From Chlamydiota bacterium (GTDB lineage Bacteria; Chlamydiota; Chlamydiia; Chlamydiales; JAJFMI01): a stretch of DNA of 13,262 bases. A model generated the notes under the pieces. The model did not search any database, was not told the DNA's origin, and saw only the letters and a program-made list of their open reading frames with translations. Numbering within the stretch: position 1 is the stretch's first letter; each line of letters begins with the position of its first letter. The position numbers were made by a program, and so were the translations under genes. Below, piece after piece: positions 6,620 through 13,262 of the stretch. Where the stretch lies: positions 1-13,262 of the forward strand of contig JAJFMI010000062.1 of the NCBI GenBank assembly GCA_021772235.1. Direction: 5' to 3'.

Positions 6620-7127
6620 TAATTGGAAAACCCATTTTTTTTTGTGTAACCATATTTATTTCTATTAGCTCCCTAGTAACAGGAACACCATTGATTTCCA
6701 CACTCTCTTCCTGAAACTGAGGTTTTTCCATGGAAAATTTTCCATTATTGAACTGATCAAAAATCATATCAGCTCCAACTTCACCAATATCTGCATCCCT
6801 TTTTAAATAATTAGCAATCCTAAAAGGCATCTGCCTAACTTGAGTTTTAGTTACGTAGTCTCCCCATAGTGGAAGTAGCTGATCATTCTTTTGATAAAAA
6901 ATGCGGATTACGAGAACACGAACCTTTAAACACGTGCGACCATTTTCATTTTCATCTTCCCAAACCAATCCCTTAATTGCTTTTTGTAAAAAAGCTGTCT
7001 GATTCTCAGGAGAAATTGGTAGAGCGTTGACGGAACGTACTACCGGTCCCGATATTCCTAATTTTATTAGAGCTGTTAATCCATACATAAGTGTCGAACC
7101 TATTACAATACTCCACTTATAATCCAT
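6600..7127 (-). CDS. Membrane-anchored protein of unknown function, 175 aa
   Basis: No family recognised. A single hydrophobic segment near residues 7-30 (SIVIGSTLMYGLTALIKLG) is most likely an uncleaved anchor. The remaining 145 residues are mixed-charge and soluble-looking, with segments such as WEDENENGR and LLPLWGDYVTKTQVRQMPFRI. The frame stays open 96 codons further upstream, but the start is placed at ATG 7127 because AAGGGG lies 5 nt before it, the anchor begins there, and the extension is serine- and cysteine-rich and antisense to the coiled-coil gene. The stop overlaps gatB by 20 nt on the opposite strand. The leader region is shared with the divergent barrel-protein gene, so the two may be co-regulated. 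Confidence 0.72.
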   Translation of the reverse strand: MDYKWSIVIGSTLMYGLTALIKLGISGPVVRSVNALPISPENQTAFLQKAIKGLVWEDENENGRTCLKVRVLVIRIFYQKNDQLLPLWGDYVTKTQVRQMPFRIANYLKRDADIGEVGADMIFDQFNNGKFSMEKPQFQEESVEINGVPVTRELIEINMVTQKKMGFPIIKRVFS

Positions 7128-7175
7128 AAAAACCCCTTTTATACATACACCAGCGACCGTTTTTTTAGATTTTGT

Positions 7176-7204
7176 TTGCAGAAAAACAAGATTCCTTCTA
7201 CACT
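7176..7204 (+). promoter_or_regulatory. Candidate promoter for the coiled-coil/barrel gene
   Basis: TTGCAG at 7176-7181 and TACACT at 7199-7204 have a 17-nt spacer, with four of six matches in each box. Transcription would start near 7211, about 29 nt upstream of the preferred ATG. It lies in the intergenic region between divergent genes. This is a pattern match only. Confidence 0.35.
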
Positions 7205-7239
7205 TCGTATCAGAACTAAACTTACAATTGAAAAATAAG

Positions 7240-8664
7240 ATGAAAAATACAAAATTTGCCATTATCTCTCTCTCAGTAGCTCTTTTATTACATCCATCAA
7301 AAGGGTACTCACAAGGTCTTATAAGCAAGATTCTTGTGCTAGAAGATGAAGAAGATGTTTTGAAAAGAGAATTAAAAGAGCGTGAAGAAGAAATAGCAAA
7401 ACAAGAGCAACACAATACAAAAATTGCAGAACAGCTTGCACTAGCTCGCGAGCAAATTGAAGAGGAAAAAATTCTTCTAGGTGATGAATATGATCGCCTT
7501 TATAAAGAGAGCAAAAAAGCCAAGCAAGATACAGTAACAATAGAATCCTCTCTTATCGAAAAACAAAAAGAATTGGCAAGTCGACTTGCAGAAATTGAAG
7601 AAAAAGAAGCACTACTCCGCAAAACTCACCGTGGATTCGCATCATTTATGACAGTACCTGAATGCAAGGAGTCTCTTCAACAAAACAGCTTCTTTGCTTA
7701 CGATCCCCTTCCCATTTCTAACTGGCTTGCAAACGTCAACCTCGATAGCTTTTACCACTACCGCACACGAGCAATCCTTGAAAAAGATGACGTCTATCAA
7801 AACTCCTATGAAGTTTGGTTAGAACCCTTTGTTCAACACTCTAACTGGAATGAAGCAGATACCTCCTCTAAATTTAATGCATACGGTTTCACTCTAGGTG
7901 CTGGCGTAGTCATTCACGACAACTACGAAATTGGACTTGGATTTGGCTACTGGCGTACAGACCTAGACGGGGATAAAAACAGTGAACGTCTTGAGAGCGA
8001 TACAGACACATTTATCTTTGGCCCCTATTTCTCATGGTTTTTTGCACAAGAAGGCTACCTTAGCACAATGCTTTGGGGCGGCTTTAACGATCACCATGTA
8101 GAAAGAAAAGGAGAATTCTGCGGACTGAACCAAATTGGAGAAAGAGACCACCATAGCTGGCATCTTGCTGCGCGAGCTGAACTTGGATATACCTTCTACG
8201 GTCAAAATTTCTTCCTAAAACCTTTTGCTGTATTTGACTACTTAAGCGACTACCAAGAAGATTATTCTGAAAAGACTAGATCCATAATCGGCTGGGAAGA
8301 GTCGTTAAAAGTAGAGAGTCGCCATAGCAATTTCCTAGGAACAAAAGTTGCCCTTGAGTGCGGAACAGAAATCAAGAGAAGAGGTGTGCGTTTTCTAGTG
8401 CCAAAACTGACACTAGGATGGCTCTACTACCACCCCCTTTTACAAGAAAACTCAGAAGTAGCTTACTTCTCTCCACCGAACAAAAAACTTGGCGATTTTA
8501 CTATCGACCATGATCGCTACTCATCCGACAACCTAGTCTTTGCAGAGGGAGAAGCTACTTTCCTCCATATGGGTGGTTTTTCAACATCAATCAGCTTTGG
8601 AGCGAGCGTTGGAAGTATTTATAAAAACTATACAGGAGCTATACGCATAGAGCGCGTTTGGTAA
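7240..8664 (+). CDS. Outer-membrane protein: signal peptide, coiled coil, autotransporter-like beta-barrel, 474 aa
   Basis: The layout is a signal peptide (residues 1 to about 25: MKNTKFAI, hydrophobic core, then KGYSQG), a charged heptad-like coiled coil rich in Glu/Lys/Leu (about 33-128), a linker (129-187), and a C-terminal region of about 285 residues with alternating aromatic/polar strands. Strand-like segments include AYGFTLGAGVVIHDNYEIGLGF (215-236), FIFGPYFSWFF, LSTMLWGGFND and AELGYTFYGQNFFLKPFAVF. The last residue is Trp in RIERVW, fitting the terminal aromatic signal of outer-membrane barrels. It resembles the autotransporter beta-domain (PF03797) of chlamydial proteins, but there is no beta-helical passenger. 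ATG 7240 is chosen over TTG 7228 because the signal peptide starts there; no clear ribosome binding site is visible. It might be a surface adhesin or a periplasm-spanning tether. Confidence 0.83.
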   Translation: MKNTKFAIISLSVALLLHPSKGYSQGLISKILVLEDEEDVLKRELKEREEEIAKQEQHNTKIAEQLALAREQIEEEKILLGDEYDRLYKESKKAKQDTVTIESSLIEKQKELASRLAEIEEKEALLRKTHRGFASFMTVPECKESLQQNSFFAYDPLPISNWLANVNLDSFYHYRTRAILEKDDVYQNSYEVWLEPFVQHSNWNEADTSSKFNAYGFTLGAGVVIHDNYEIGLGFGYWRTDLDGDKNSERLESDTDTFIFGPYFSWFFAQEGYLSTMLWGGFNDHHVERKGEFCGLNQIGERDHHSWHLAARAELGYTFYGQNFFLKPFAVFDYLSDYQEDYSEKTRSIIGWEESLKVESRHSNFLGTKVALECGTEIKRRGVRFLVPKLTLGWLYYHPLLQENSEVAYFSPPNKKLGDFTIDHDRYSSDNLVFAEGEATFLHMGGFSTSISFGASVGSIYKNYTGAIRIERVW

Positions 8665-8718
8665 TACACAAATTAAATATATAAAACTCCAAAGATAAAT
8701 AAATTAAGGACAAAAAAA

Positions 8719-10080
8719 ATGATCTCACACGATACAATATTAAGTAATATTCAGTTTAGAGTACCAGAAGCTCTTACTGATAAAATCAATGAAAAGAAAT
8801 GCGAATTACAAGATGGAGTAATTTTACAAACTTCAACTTATCTTAAAGTAGCCCTAGCATTTTGCTCATGTGGACTTTCTACCTATTTTGGTGCAAAACA
8901 GCTGAAAAAAGATAGCTTAAGAGACGTTGTTATTTGGTCAGCAATTCGTGTAACTTTGTTTTACGCAGGACCACAATCATTAGTACGTACTTATCAAAAA
9001 TGGCCTATTGTCCACAAATCTGCTGTAGAAATTCTTGACTTTGATTTTAAAAACAGCCCTGTATCACGAATAACTACTGCACTTTTTCCTTTAATCAGCA
9101 GACACTGGCAAGGTTATGATGAGAAAAAAATCTCTTCAGAGATTGAATTCCTGGAAGAATGTGAGCAGAATTTCTCAGAAAATATTTGCACTGAACACCC
9201 AGTTTTTAAAAGACTTTCTGGTTATCTAGCTGACATTGCACTTAACTGTGGATCAGCTATTGATATGACAAACGAAGAGGACTGGTCAAAAACTCTGAAT
9301 AAGTTTCAAAAATCAAATACTAATCATAATAGCGATAAAGATCCACTTACTGAAAATGAATGCGCTTCAATGAAGAACTTACCATCAGGTTTTTTTAATG
9401 ATATATCTAAAAAAGATAAGAATTTCGCTCCGATATTTATTCCTTTTGCAAGACATCACCTCTGTTCTATGGAGAAAATAGCAAACAGATGCTTAAATAT
9501 TATATTCGACCAATTAGATAATAACAATTTAGATTTATCTCTTGTTAAGAAGCATATCACAGAAATTAAACATGAATTTAACTACACAAAAGAACAAAAT
9601 GCTGCACAAGTACCTTCTACACCTGCGCCAGAAAAACCACAAGAAATACGTCCAACTCCTCAACCAATTCCATATGACGAAAATGAAATGAGCGCAGCCT
9701 CTGATTCAGATGAAGAAATTTCAACTGCAGATACGTCCGCAGATACAGATTTTCTTGCACCCAGTGAAGAAGATGTATCTAAGAGCACTTCAGAACCAAC
9801 TACACGACCTAAAACGAGTAAAAGCAGAACTTCCCCAGACACGAAGGTTTTTACAGAAAAAGAAAGAGTCGAAACTAGTCAAAATTTGCAAAAACTCTTA
9901 GCTAGTGAAGCTACTGCTGCTTTTCACCCTGATATCGAACAATTAAAAAGAATCGCAGAAGAAAATGGACCAGGATCTCCCCAAAAAGTAAGTAAGGGTC
10001 TATCAAGACTAAAAGAGGACCCCGACTTTGGCGCTGCTCTTGAAAATGACGAGTATTTGAATGGTTTTTTAGGGTTTTAA
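8719..10080 (+). CDS. Inc-like protein of unknown function with bilobed hydrophobic domain, 453 aa
   Basis: No family recognised. There is no cleavable signal peptide. Residues 39-58 and 69-90 are two closely spaced hydrophobic lobes separated by KQLKKDSLRD, the paired-helix layout of chlamydial inclusion-membrane proteins. A helical, charged region (about 100-290) contains FLEECEQNFSENI and many Cys. Residues 295-375 form a low-complexity Pro/Ser/Thr/Asp/Glu segment (TPAPEKPQEIRPTPQPIP, then acidic repeats and TTRPKTSKSR), probably disordered. The last 75 residues are again helical and polar, ending in FLGF. AAGGA lies 8 nt upstream of the ATG. It follows the barrel-protein gene by 54 nt in the same direction and may be co-transcribed. 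Codon and base use are AT-rich. A secreted or inclusion-membrane role is an inference from layout alone. Confidence 0.75.
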   Translation: MISHDTILSNIQFRVPEALTDKINEKKCELQDGVILQTSTYLKVALAFCSCGLSTYFGAKQLKKDSLRDVVIWSAIRVTLFYAGPQSLVRTYQKWPIVHKSAVEILDFDFKNSPVSRITTALFPLISRHWQGYDEKKISSEIEFLEECEQNFSENICTEHPVFKRLSGYLADIALNCGSAIDMTNEEDWSKTLNKFQKSNTNHNSDKDPLTENECASMKNLPSGFFNDISKKDKNFAPIFIPFARHHLCSMEKIANRCLNIIFDQLDNNNLDLSLVKKHITEIKHEFNYTKEQNAAQVPSTPAPEKPQEIRPTPQPIPYDENEMSAASDSDEEISTADTSADTDFLAPSEEDVSKSTSEPTTRPKTSKSRTSPDTKVFTEKERVETSQNLQKLLASEATAAFHPDIEQLKRIAEENGPGSPQKVSKGLSRLKEDPDFGAALENDEYLNGFLGF

Positions 10081-10161
10081 TATAAGCTTAGAGTGTTGTT
10101 TCCGTTGGAGGCTAGTGTCTAGTCTACAAAGTTCATTACCAAAAACAACGAGAAATCTCTC

Positions 10162-10227
10162 GCGGTTGGGCTAGTTTAACTCGCTCAATATTAATATTGA
10201 ACGATCGAGTGAAATTAGCCTAACCGC
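10162..10227. repeat. Long imperfect inverted repeat with a palindromic core
   Basis: Arms at 10162-10183 and 10206-10227 pair over 22 positions: nineteen Watson-Crick pairs, two G-T wobbles and one A-G mismatch. Between them lies TCAATATTAATATTGA (10185-10200), a perfect 16-bp palindrome that extends the stem. A second small stem, CGAGA/TCTCG at 10149-10162, sits just before it. No T-run follows on either strand, so it is not an ordinary intrinsic terminator. It could be a non-coding RNA, a palindromic repeat element of the REP/MITE kind, or a protein-binding cruciform. It sits in the 231-nt gap 10081-10311, which otherwise holds no gene that I can support. Confidence 0.75.
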
Positions 10228-10228
10228 A

Positions 10229-10257
10229 TTGACATTAAACTATCTATATAAAATAAA
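10229..10257 (+). promoter_or_regulatory. Weak candidate promoter for the efflux operon
   Basis: TTGACA at 10229-10234 is a perfect -35 box. At a 17-nt spacing the -10 would be AATAAA (10252-10257), which lacks the two conserved terminal T residues. TAAAAT at 10249-10254 is a better box but only 14 nt away. If the first is used, the mRNA would begin near 10264, at the left arm of the 15-bp inverted repeat. The strong -35 is the main support. Confidence 0.3.
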
Positions 10258-10262
10258 AACTG

Positions 10263-10333
10263 TACAGATAATCCAACAACCTCTAGAAGAAAGACGGAGG
10301 AGCATTCGTCAATGCGTGGTTGGATTATCTGTA
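10263..10333 (+). promoter_or_regulatory. 15-bp perfect inverted repeat enclosing the efflux channel start site
   Basis: TACAGATAATCCAAC (10263-10277) is the exact reverse complement of 10319-10333, which lies inside codons 3-8 of the outer-membrane channel gene. The 41-nt loop holds the ribosome binding site GGAGG (10296-10300) and the ATG (10312-10314), and the right arm begins 5 nt after the start codon. GACG (10293-10296) and CGTC (10307-10310) can form a further 4-bp stem around the ribosome binding site. In mRNA this would place the whole start site in a closed loop, so translational control is plausible. It could instead be a DNA-level dyad. Confidence 0.6.
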
Positions 10334-11754
10334 GTTTGTTATTGCTATCCTTAACAGGATGCATCGACTTTAAAGGGGCGGCTGATCCTTTTAGTTACAC
10401 TCCACGCACGTCTCATACTGTTTGGCGTCCGCCAAATGAACCGCAAATTTTAGATGGCTGTCTCAACGAGGACTTTGAATTTTTAGAAGAGGTTGAGCCT
10501 CTTTCTCTTGCTGAGGTTTTAGATCTTGGGCTATTAAATAGCCCCCTAACAAAGATGACTTGGGCACGTTCGCGCATGAGTGCGGCAGAATATGGTCAGT
10601 CTTTGCAGAAGGATTTCCTTCAAGCTGAGGGCGATGCGAGTTATACGCGACAGCGCAATGCGATTTTTATCCAGGGACAACGCCAAGTAATTTTCCAAAC
10701 AGTTGGCACTGGTGATATCAATTTCAACTATATTTTTCTAGATTTTGGTCAGACGCGTTATTCGTCAATGGCAGCTTTGGAGTCTCTATATAATGCAGAC
10801 TGGTTGCATAACCGCGCGATTCAGACGGTTATTCAAACATTGATGACGGATTATTATGACTATCTCTATCAGCAGGAGCGTTTGATTTCTGCGGAAGCGG
10901 ATGTGGTCAATGCGCAAACGACTTTAGACGCGGTGATGGCAAAGCTTCTCAATGGGATGGCTGATATTTCAGATAAAGTGCAGGCTGTTACGAGTTTAAA
11001 GCAGACGCAGCTCGCTTTGGTTGAGCAGAAGCAAGCGCTACATAATTCTTACACGAAGTTGATGTCTGATATGGGTGTACCTGCTTATTTGAATATTAAG
11101 TTTTTGCGATTCCCTAAAAAAATCACCAATTTTCAACCAAAAGAGTTAGATGAGCTGATTGTTACGGCGTTAAAATACCGTCCTGATTTGCAAGCAGCGG
11201 AATCCCAGGTACAGGCGGGAGAAGATGCGCTCACTGCTGCAAAACGTCTCTATTTCCCTGTCTTTGATGGTGCTGCAACTGTTGGTCGCGCCTATTTTGA
11301 TATGAACCGCAATGATGATTTTCACTGGAAGGTGATGGCGGGTATGAATATGCCTCTTTTCCAAGGTTTTTATATTGCTAATACTGTGCGTTTGGCTGAA
11401 GGAAACTTAGATCAAGCGCGGGCGCGTTTTGAGGAGCGCAAGCTCACTGTTTTACAAGATGTGGTCAATTATCGTGACGACGTTTTGCTTTCAAATGAGG
11501 CCACTCACTACGCTTTTGAATTTTTAATCGCAGCTGAAGAGGAGTACCGCGTTCTTCTTGATAAATATAAGGTGGGAACGACCACGATTGTTGATGTGAT
11601 TAAAGCGCAAACGGATGTGGCAGACGCGCAAGCAAGAAATGCCGAAGCGCAACGTGACTGGTATGTTTCAATCGCCGATCTCTCTTACGGTACTGGTATG
11701 TTGAGTTTGGAATCGGCGGGTTCGCAATTTGAGGATAACTATGAGAAAAAGTAG
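10312..11754 (+). CDS. TolC/NodT-type outer-membrane efflux lipoprotein, 480 aa
   Basis: This is the outer-membrane channel of a tripartite efflux pump. It has a lipoprotein signal with LTGC at residues 14-17 (Cys17 would be lipidated), then two outer-membrane efflux protein (PF02321) repeats. Signs are LSLAEVLDLGLLNSP near 64-78, long alpha-helical heptad-rich stretches, and the second-repeat pattern LDELIVTALKYRPDLQAAESQV with a later KYKVGTTTIVDVIKAQTDVADAQ. The 480-aa length is normal. GGAGG lies 11 nt before the ATG, slightly long. It is the first gene of an operon: its last 14 nt overlap the adaptor gene. The start region lies inside a 15-bp inverted repeat that may affect translation. 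The substrate cannot be told from the sequence. Confidence 0.93.
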   Translation: MRGWIICSLLLLSLTGCIDFKGAADPFSYTPRTSHTVWRPPNEPQILDGCLNEDFEFLEEVEPLSLAEVLDLGLLNSPLTKMTWARSRMSAAEYGQSLQKDFLQAEGDASYTRQRNAIFIQGQRQVIFQTVGTGDINFNYIFLDFGQTRYSSMAALESLYNADWLHNRAIQTVIQTLMTDYYDYLYQQERLISAEADVVNAQTTLDAVMAKLLNGMADISDKVQAVTSLKQTQLALVEQKQALHNSYTKLMSDMGVPAYLNIKFLRFPKKITNFQPKELDELIVTALKYRPDLQAAESQVQAGEDALTAAKRLYFPVFDGAATVGRAYFDMNRNDDFHWKVMAGMNMPLFQGFYIANTVRLAEGNLDQARARFEERKLTVLQDVVNYRDDVLLSNEATHYAFEFLIAAEEEYRVLLDKYKVGTTTIVDVIKAQTDVADAQARNAEAQRDWYVSIADLSYGTGMLSLESAGSQFEDNYEKK

Positions 11755-12850
11755 TCTAATTATTTTAAGTTTGATTCTTGCTGCGGTTAGCTGTAGCAAA
11801 AAAGAAGCAAAGGTAAAGCCACCTCCAGGTGTCAATGTTGCTCTGGTAACACAGAAGGATGTGCCACTTTATTTGACTGCGCCTGGTCATATCACAGCTT
11901 TTAATTCAGTGAGTTTGCAGGCACAGGTAGATGGAACCGTGACGGGCGTTTATTATGAAGAAGGCCAAGAAGTCAATGCGGGTGAACTGCTTGTCACAAT
12001 TGATGAGCGGACGTATGAAGCTGCTGTCCAATCTGGTGAAGCTGAAGTTGCCAGTTCGATGGCGTCTTTGAAATACGCTCAAGATACGGCACGCAGAAAT
12101 ACCCCTCTTGTGCAAGAGGATTATATTTCTCAAAATGATTATGAGAACTTGGTGACCAATGTTCTAACGGGCGAAGCGCTAGTTAAGGACAACATCGCAA
12201 AGCTTGAGCAGGCGCAAATCAATCTCGGATACTGCCGTGTAGAGGCGCCTATTTCAGGTGTTTCTGGTGAGCGCTTGATTGATGAGGGCAACCTTGTATT
12301 AGAAGCGCAGCAGACAACTCTTGTTACGATCAATCAGATTCAGCCTATTTACTGTGACTTTGCGATTTCCGAAAGATACTTTCCTATGCTGCAAAAAATT
12401 ATGCAAGAGGGAAAGTTAGAAGCGCAGGTCGCCTACAACCGCGACTTTAAAGAGAGTTGGACTGGTGAAGTAACTTTTATGGACAACGCTGTCGATCAAA
12501 CTACGGGGATGATCAAGTTCAAAGCGAATTTTGCAAATGAAGACAAGCGCCTCTGGCCCAACATTTTCATCTACACACGTTTGATCTATGGTGAAGCTAA
12601 AAACGCACTACTCATTCCAACGGGTTGTATTGTCATTGGGGAAAAGGGAAAATACGTTTACGTCGTCGATGGCGATATTGTGAAACAGGTTTACGTCACA
12701 ACAGGACAGCAAGAAAATGACTTGATCATTGTTGAATCAGGTATCAAACCTGATCAGAAAATTGTTTTGGAAGGACAGCTCAACCTGATCGATGGAGAGA
12801 AAGTCACGGTAAAAAAAGTCATCAAGAATAAAGAGGATGCAGGCATATGA
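11741..12850 (+). CDS. RND efflux membrane-fusion adaptor, MdtA-like lipoprotein, 369 aa
   Basis: This is the periplasmic adaptor that links the RND permease to the outer-membrane channel. The N-terminus MRKSSLIILSLILAAVSC is a lipoprotein signal with Cys18 as the likely lipid site. Domains in order are: first half of the lipoyl-like barrel-sandwich (about 57-92, VSLQAQVDGTVTGVYYEEGQ), an alpha-helical hairpin (93-160), the second lipoyl half with RVEAPISGVSGERLIDEGNLV (166-186), a beta-barrel (205-280) with VDQTTGMIKFKANF and LWPN, and the membrane-proximal domain (285-355, LLIPTGCIVIGEKGKYVYVV). ATG 11741 is chosen because GAGG lies 6 nt upstream and the signal peptide begins there; TTG 11729 in the same frame is less likely. 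It overlaps the channel gene by 14 nt and the permease by 4 nt. Confidence 0.94.
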   Translation: MRKSSLIILSLILAAVSCSKKEAKVKPPPGVNVALVTQKDVPLYLTAPGHITAFNSVSLQAQVDGTVTGVYYEEGQEVNAGELLVTIDERTYEAAVQSGEAEVASSMASLKYAQDTARRNTPLVQEDYISQNDYENLVTNVLTGEALVKDNIAKLEQAQINLGYCRVEAPISGVSGERLIDEGNLVLEAQQTTLVTINQIQPIYCDFAISERYFPMLQKIMQEGKLEAQVAYNRDFKESWTGEVTFMDNAVDQTTGMIKFKANFANEDKRLWPNIFIYTRLIYGEAKNALLIPTGCIVIGEKGKYVYVVDGDIVKQVYVTTGQQENDLIIVESGIKPDQKIVLEGQLNLIDGEKVTVKKVIKNKEDAGI

Positions 12851-13262
12851 TCTCACTTTCTGACCCTTTTATTAAACGTCCCGTTATGACAACGCTTGTC
12901 ATGGCGTTGATTGTTTTCTTTGGGGTTTTAGCCTATCAAAATCTCCCAGTTAGTGATATGCCAAGTGTCGATTATCCGACAATTGAAGTGACTGTTGATT
13001 ATCCCGGTGCCAGTCCTGATTTAATGGCCAACTCAGTTGCCTCCCCCTTAGAAAGAGAATTCACCGCGCTCGAAGATATTTTAACGATCACCTCTACAAG
13101 CAATACAGGCTTAACAACGATCGTTTTGCAATTTCACCTCAACCGCAGTATTGATGCTGCCTCTACTGATGTGCAAGCCGCGATTACAGCCGCGCTAACA
13201 AACTTGCCAGATAACTTGCCGAACAACCCTGTTTATCAAAAGGTAAATCCGACAGATACGCC
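12847..13262 (+). CDS. RND efflux permease, MdtB/MdtC-like (partial, cut at window edge)
   Basis: Only the first 138 residues are present. The N-terminus SDPFIKRPVMTTLVMALIVFFG gives the cytoplasmic start and first membrane helix (about 13-30). LPVSDMPSVDYPTIEV, DYPGASPDLMANSVASPLER, LTITSTSNTG, LQFHLNRSIDAASTDVQAAI and NLPNNPVYQKVNPTDTP follow the RND/HAE-1 pattern closely. They look most like the MdtB/MdtC branch, which has DYPTI and KVNPADAP-type motifs. It would be the proton-driven inner-membrane pump of the tripartite complex. The ATG overlaps the adaptor stop (ATGA), with AGAGG about 11 nt upstream. MdtB/MdtC-type systems often have a second permease gene next to the first, so one may follow outside the window. 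Confidence 0.95.
   Translation, partial: MISLSDPFIKRPVMTTLVMALIVFFGVLAYQNLPVSDMPSVDYPTIEVTVDYPGASPDLMANSVASPLEREFTALEDILTITSTSNTGLTTIVLQFHLNRSIDAASTDVQAAITAALTNLPDNLPNNPVYQKVNPTDT

Noticed and set aside
7128..7415. Upstream extension of the minus-strand 175-aa protein by 96 codons
   Set aside because: The extension is Ser/Cys-rich, lies antisense to the coiled-coil gene's signal peptide and helix, and a good ribosome binding site plus membrane anchor begin at ATG 7127.
10115..10174. Small leader-peptide frame GTG to TAG of 19 codons with GGAGG upstream
   Set aside because: The ribosome binding site is only 3 nt from the GTG, the peptide has no regulatory codon run, and it ends within the hairpin arm. 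There is no support beyond the open frame.
10162..10227. tRNA or intrinsic terminator reading of the long hairpin
   Set aside because: It forms one continuous stem rather than a cloverleaf and has no T-loop sequence. No T-run follows on either strand, so neither label fits.
11729..11740. TTG start giving the adaptor four extra residues
   Set aside because: GAGG is 6 nt before ATG 11741, and the lipoprotein signal begins there.

Overview
The window reads like a chromosome segment from an environmental (amoeba-associated) member of the Chlamydiae, or at least an AT-rich, host-associated Gram-negative bacterium. This is an inference. The supports are a gatC-gatA-gatB operon whose GatC carries a C-terminal FLSNSPDHIGGMLRTPP motif of the kind I associate with chlamydial GatC, a short coiled-coil plus outer-membrane-barrel protein, and several lineage-specific membrane proteins, one with the paired hydrophobic lobes typical of chlamydial inclusion-membrane (Inc) proteins. 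No rRNA, tRNA, CRISPR array, transposase or phage gene was found.

Layout. At 72-1239 (minus strand) an exported protein of unknown function lies 4 nt downstream of a Yip1-family membrane protein. At 1382-2236 (plus) is an unrecognised multi-pass membrane protein with a good promoter and ribosome binding site; it overlaps tail-to-tail by 60 nt with a TIGR01777-family NAD(P)-dependent epimerase at 2177-3022 (minus). Upstream of the epimerase on the same strand is a DUF378 two-helix membrane protein with a cysteine-rich tail (3058-3300). Its intrinsic terminator runs directly into the epimerase start codon.

At 3371-6619 (plus) the gatCAB operon makes the tRNA-dependent amidotransferase that converts Glu-tRNA(Gln) and Asp-tRNA(Asn) to the amidated forms. 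It is preceded by a perfect TTGACA-N18-TATAAT promoter, and its genes are joined by ATGA stop/start overlaps. The gatC frame has no ordinary start codon ahead of its conserved N-terminal residues, which is one of the oddest points in the window.

At 6600-7127 (minus) is a small membrane-anchored unknown that overlaps the end of gatB by 20 nt. Divergent from it, at 7240-8664 (plus), is a signal peptide-coiled coil-beta-barrel protein, followed by the Inc-like protein at 8719-10080. A 231-nt non-coding stretch then holds a long imperfect hairpin (10162-10227), and a separate perfect 15-bp inverted repeat (10263-10333) brackets the ribosome binding site and start codon of the next gene.

From 10312 to the window edge (plus) an efflux operon encodes the three parts of an RND pump in order: a lipoprotein outer-membrane channel (TolC/NodT type), a lipoprotein membrane-fusion adaptor (MdtA-like), and the start of an MdtB/MdtC-like RND permease that is cut by the window. 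Overlapping genes imply co-translation. The two AT-rich unknown genes (1382-2236 and 8719-10080) look different in base use from the gat and efflux genes and may be distantly related to each other.
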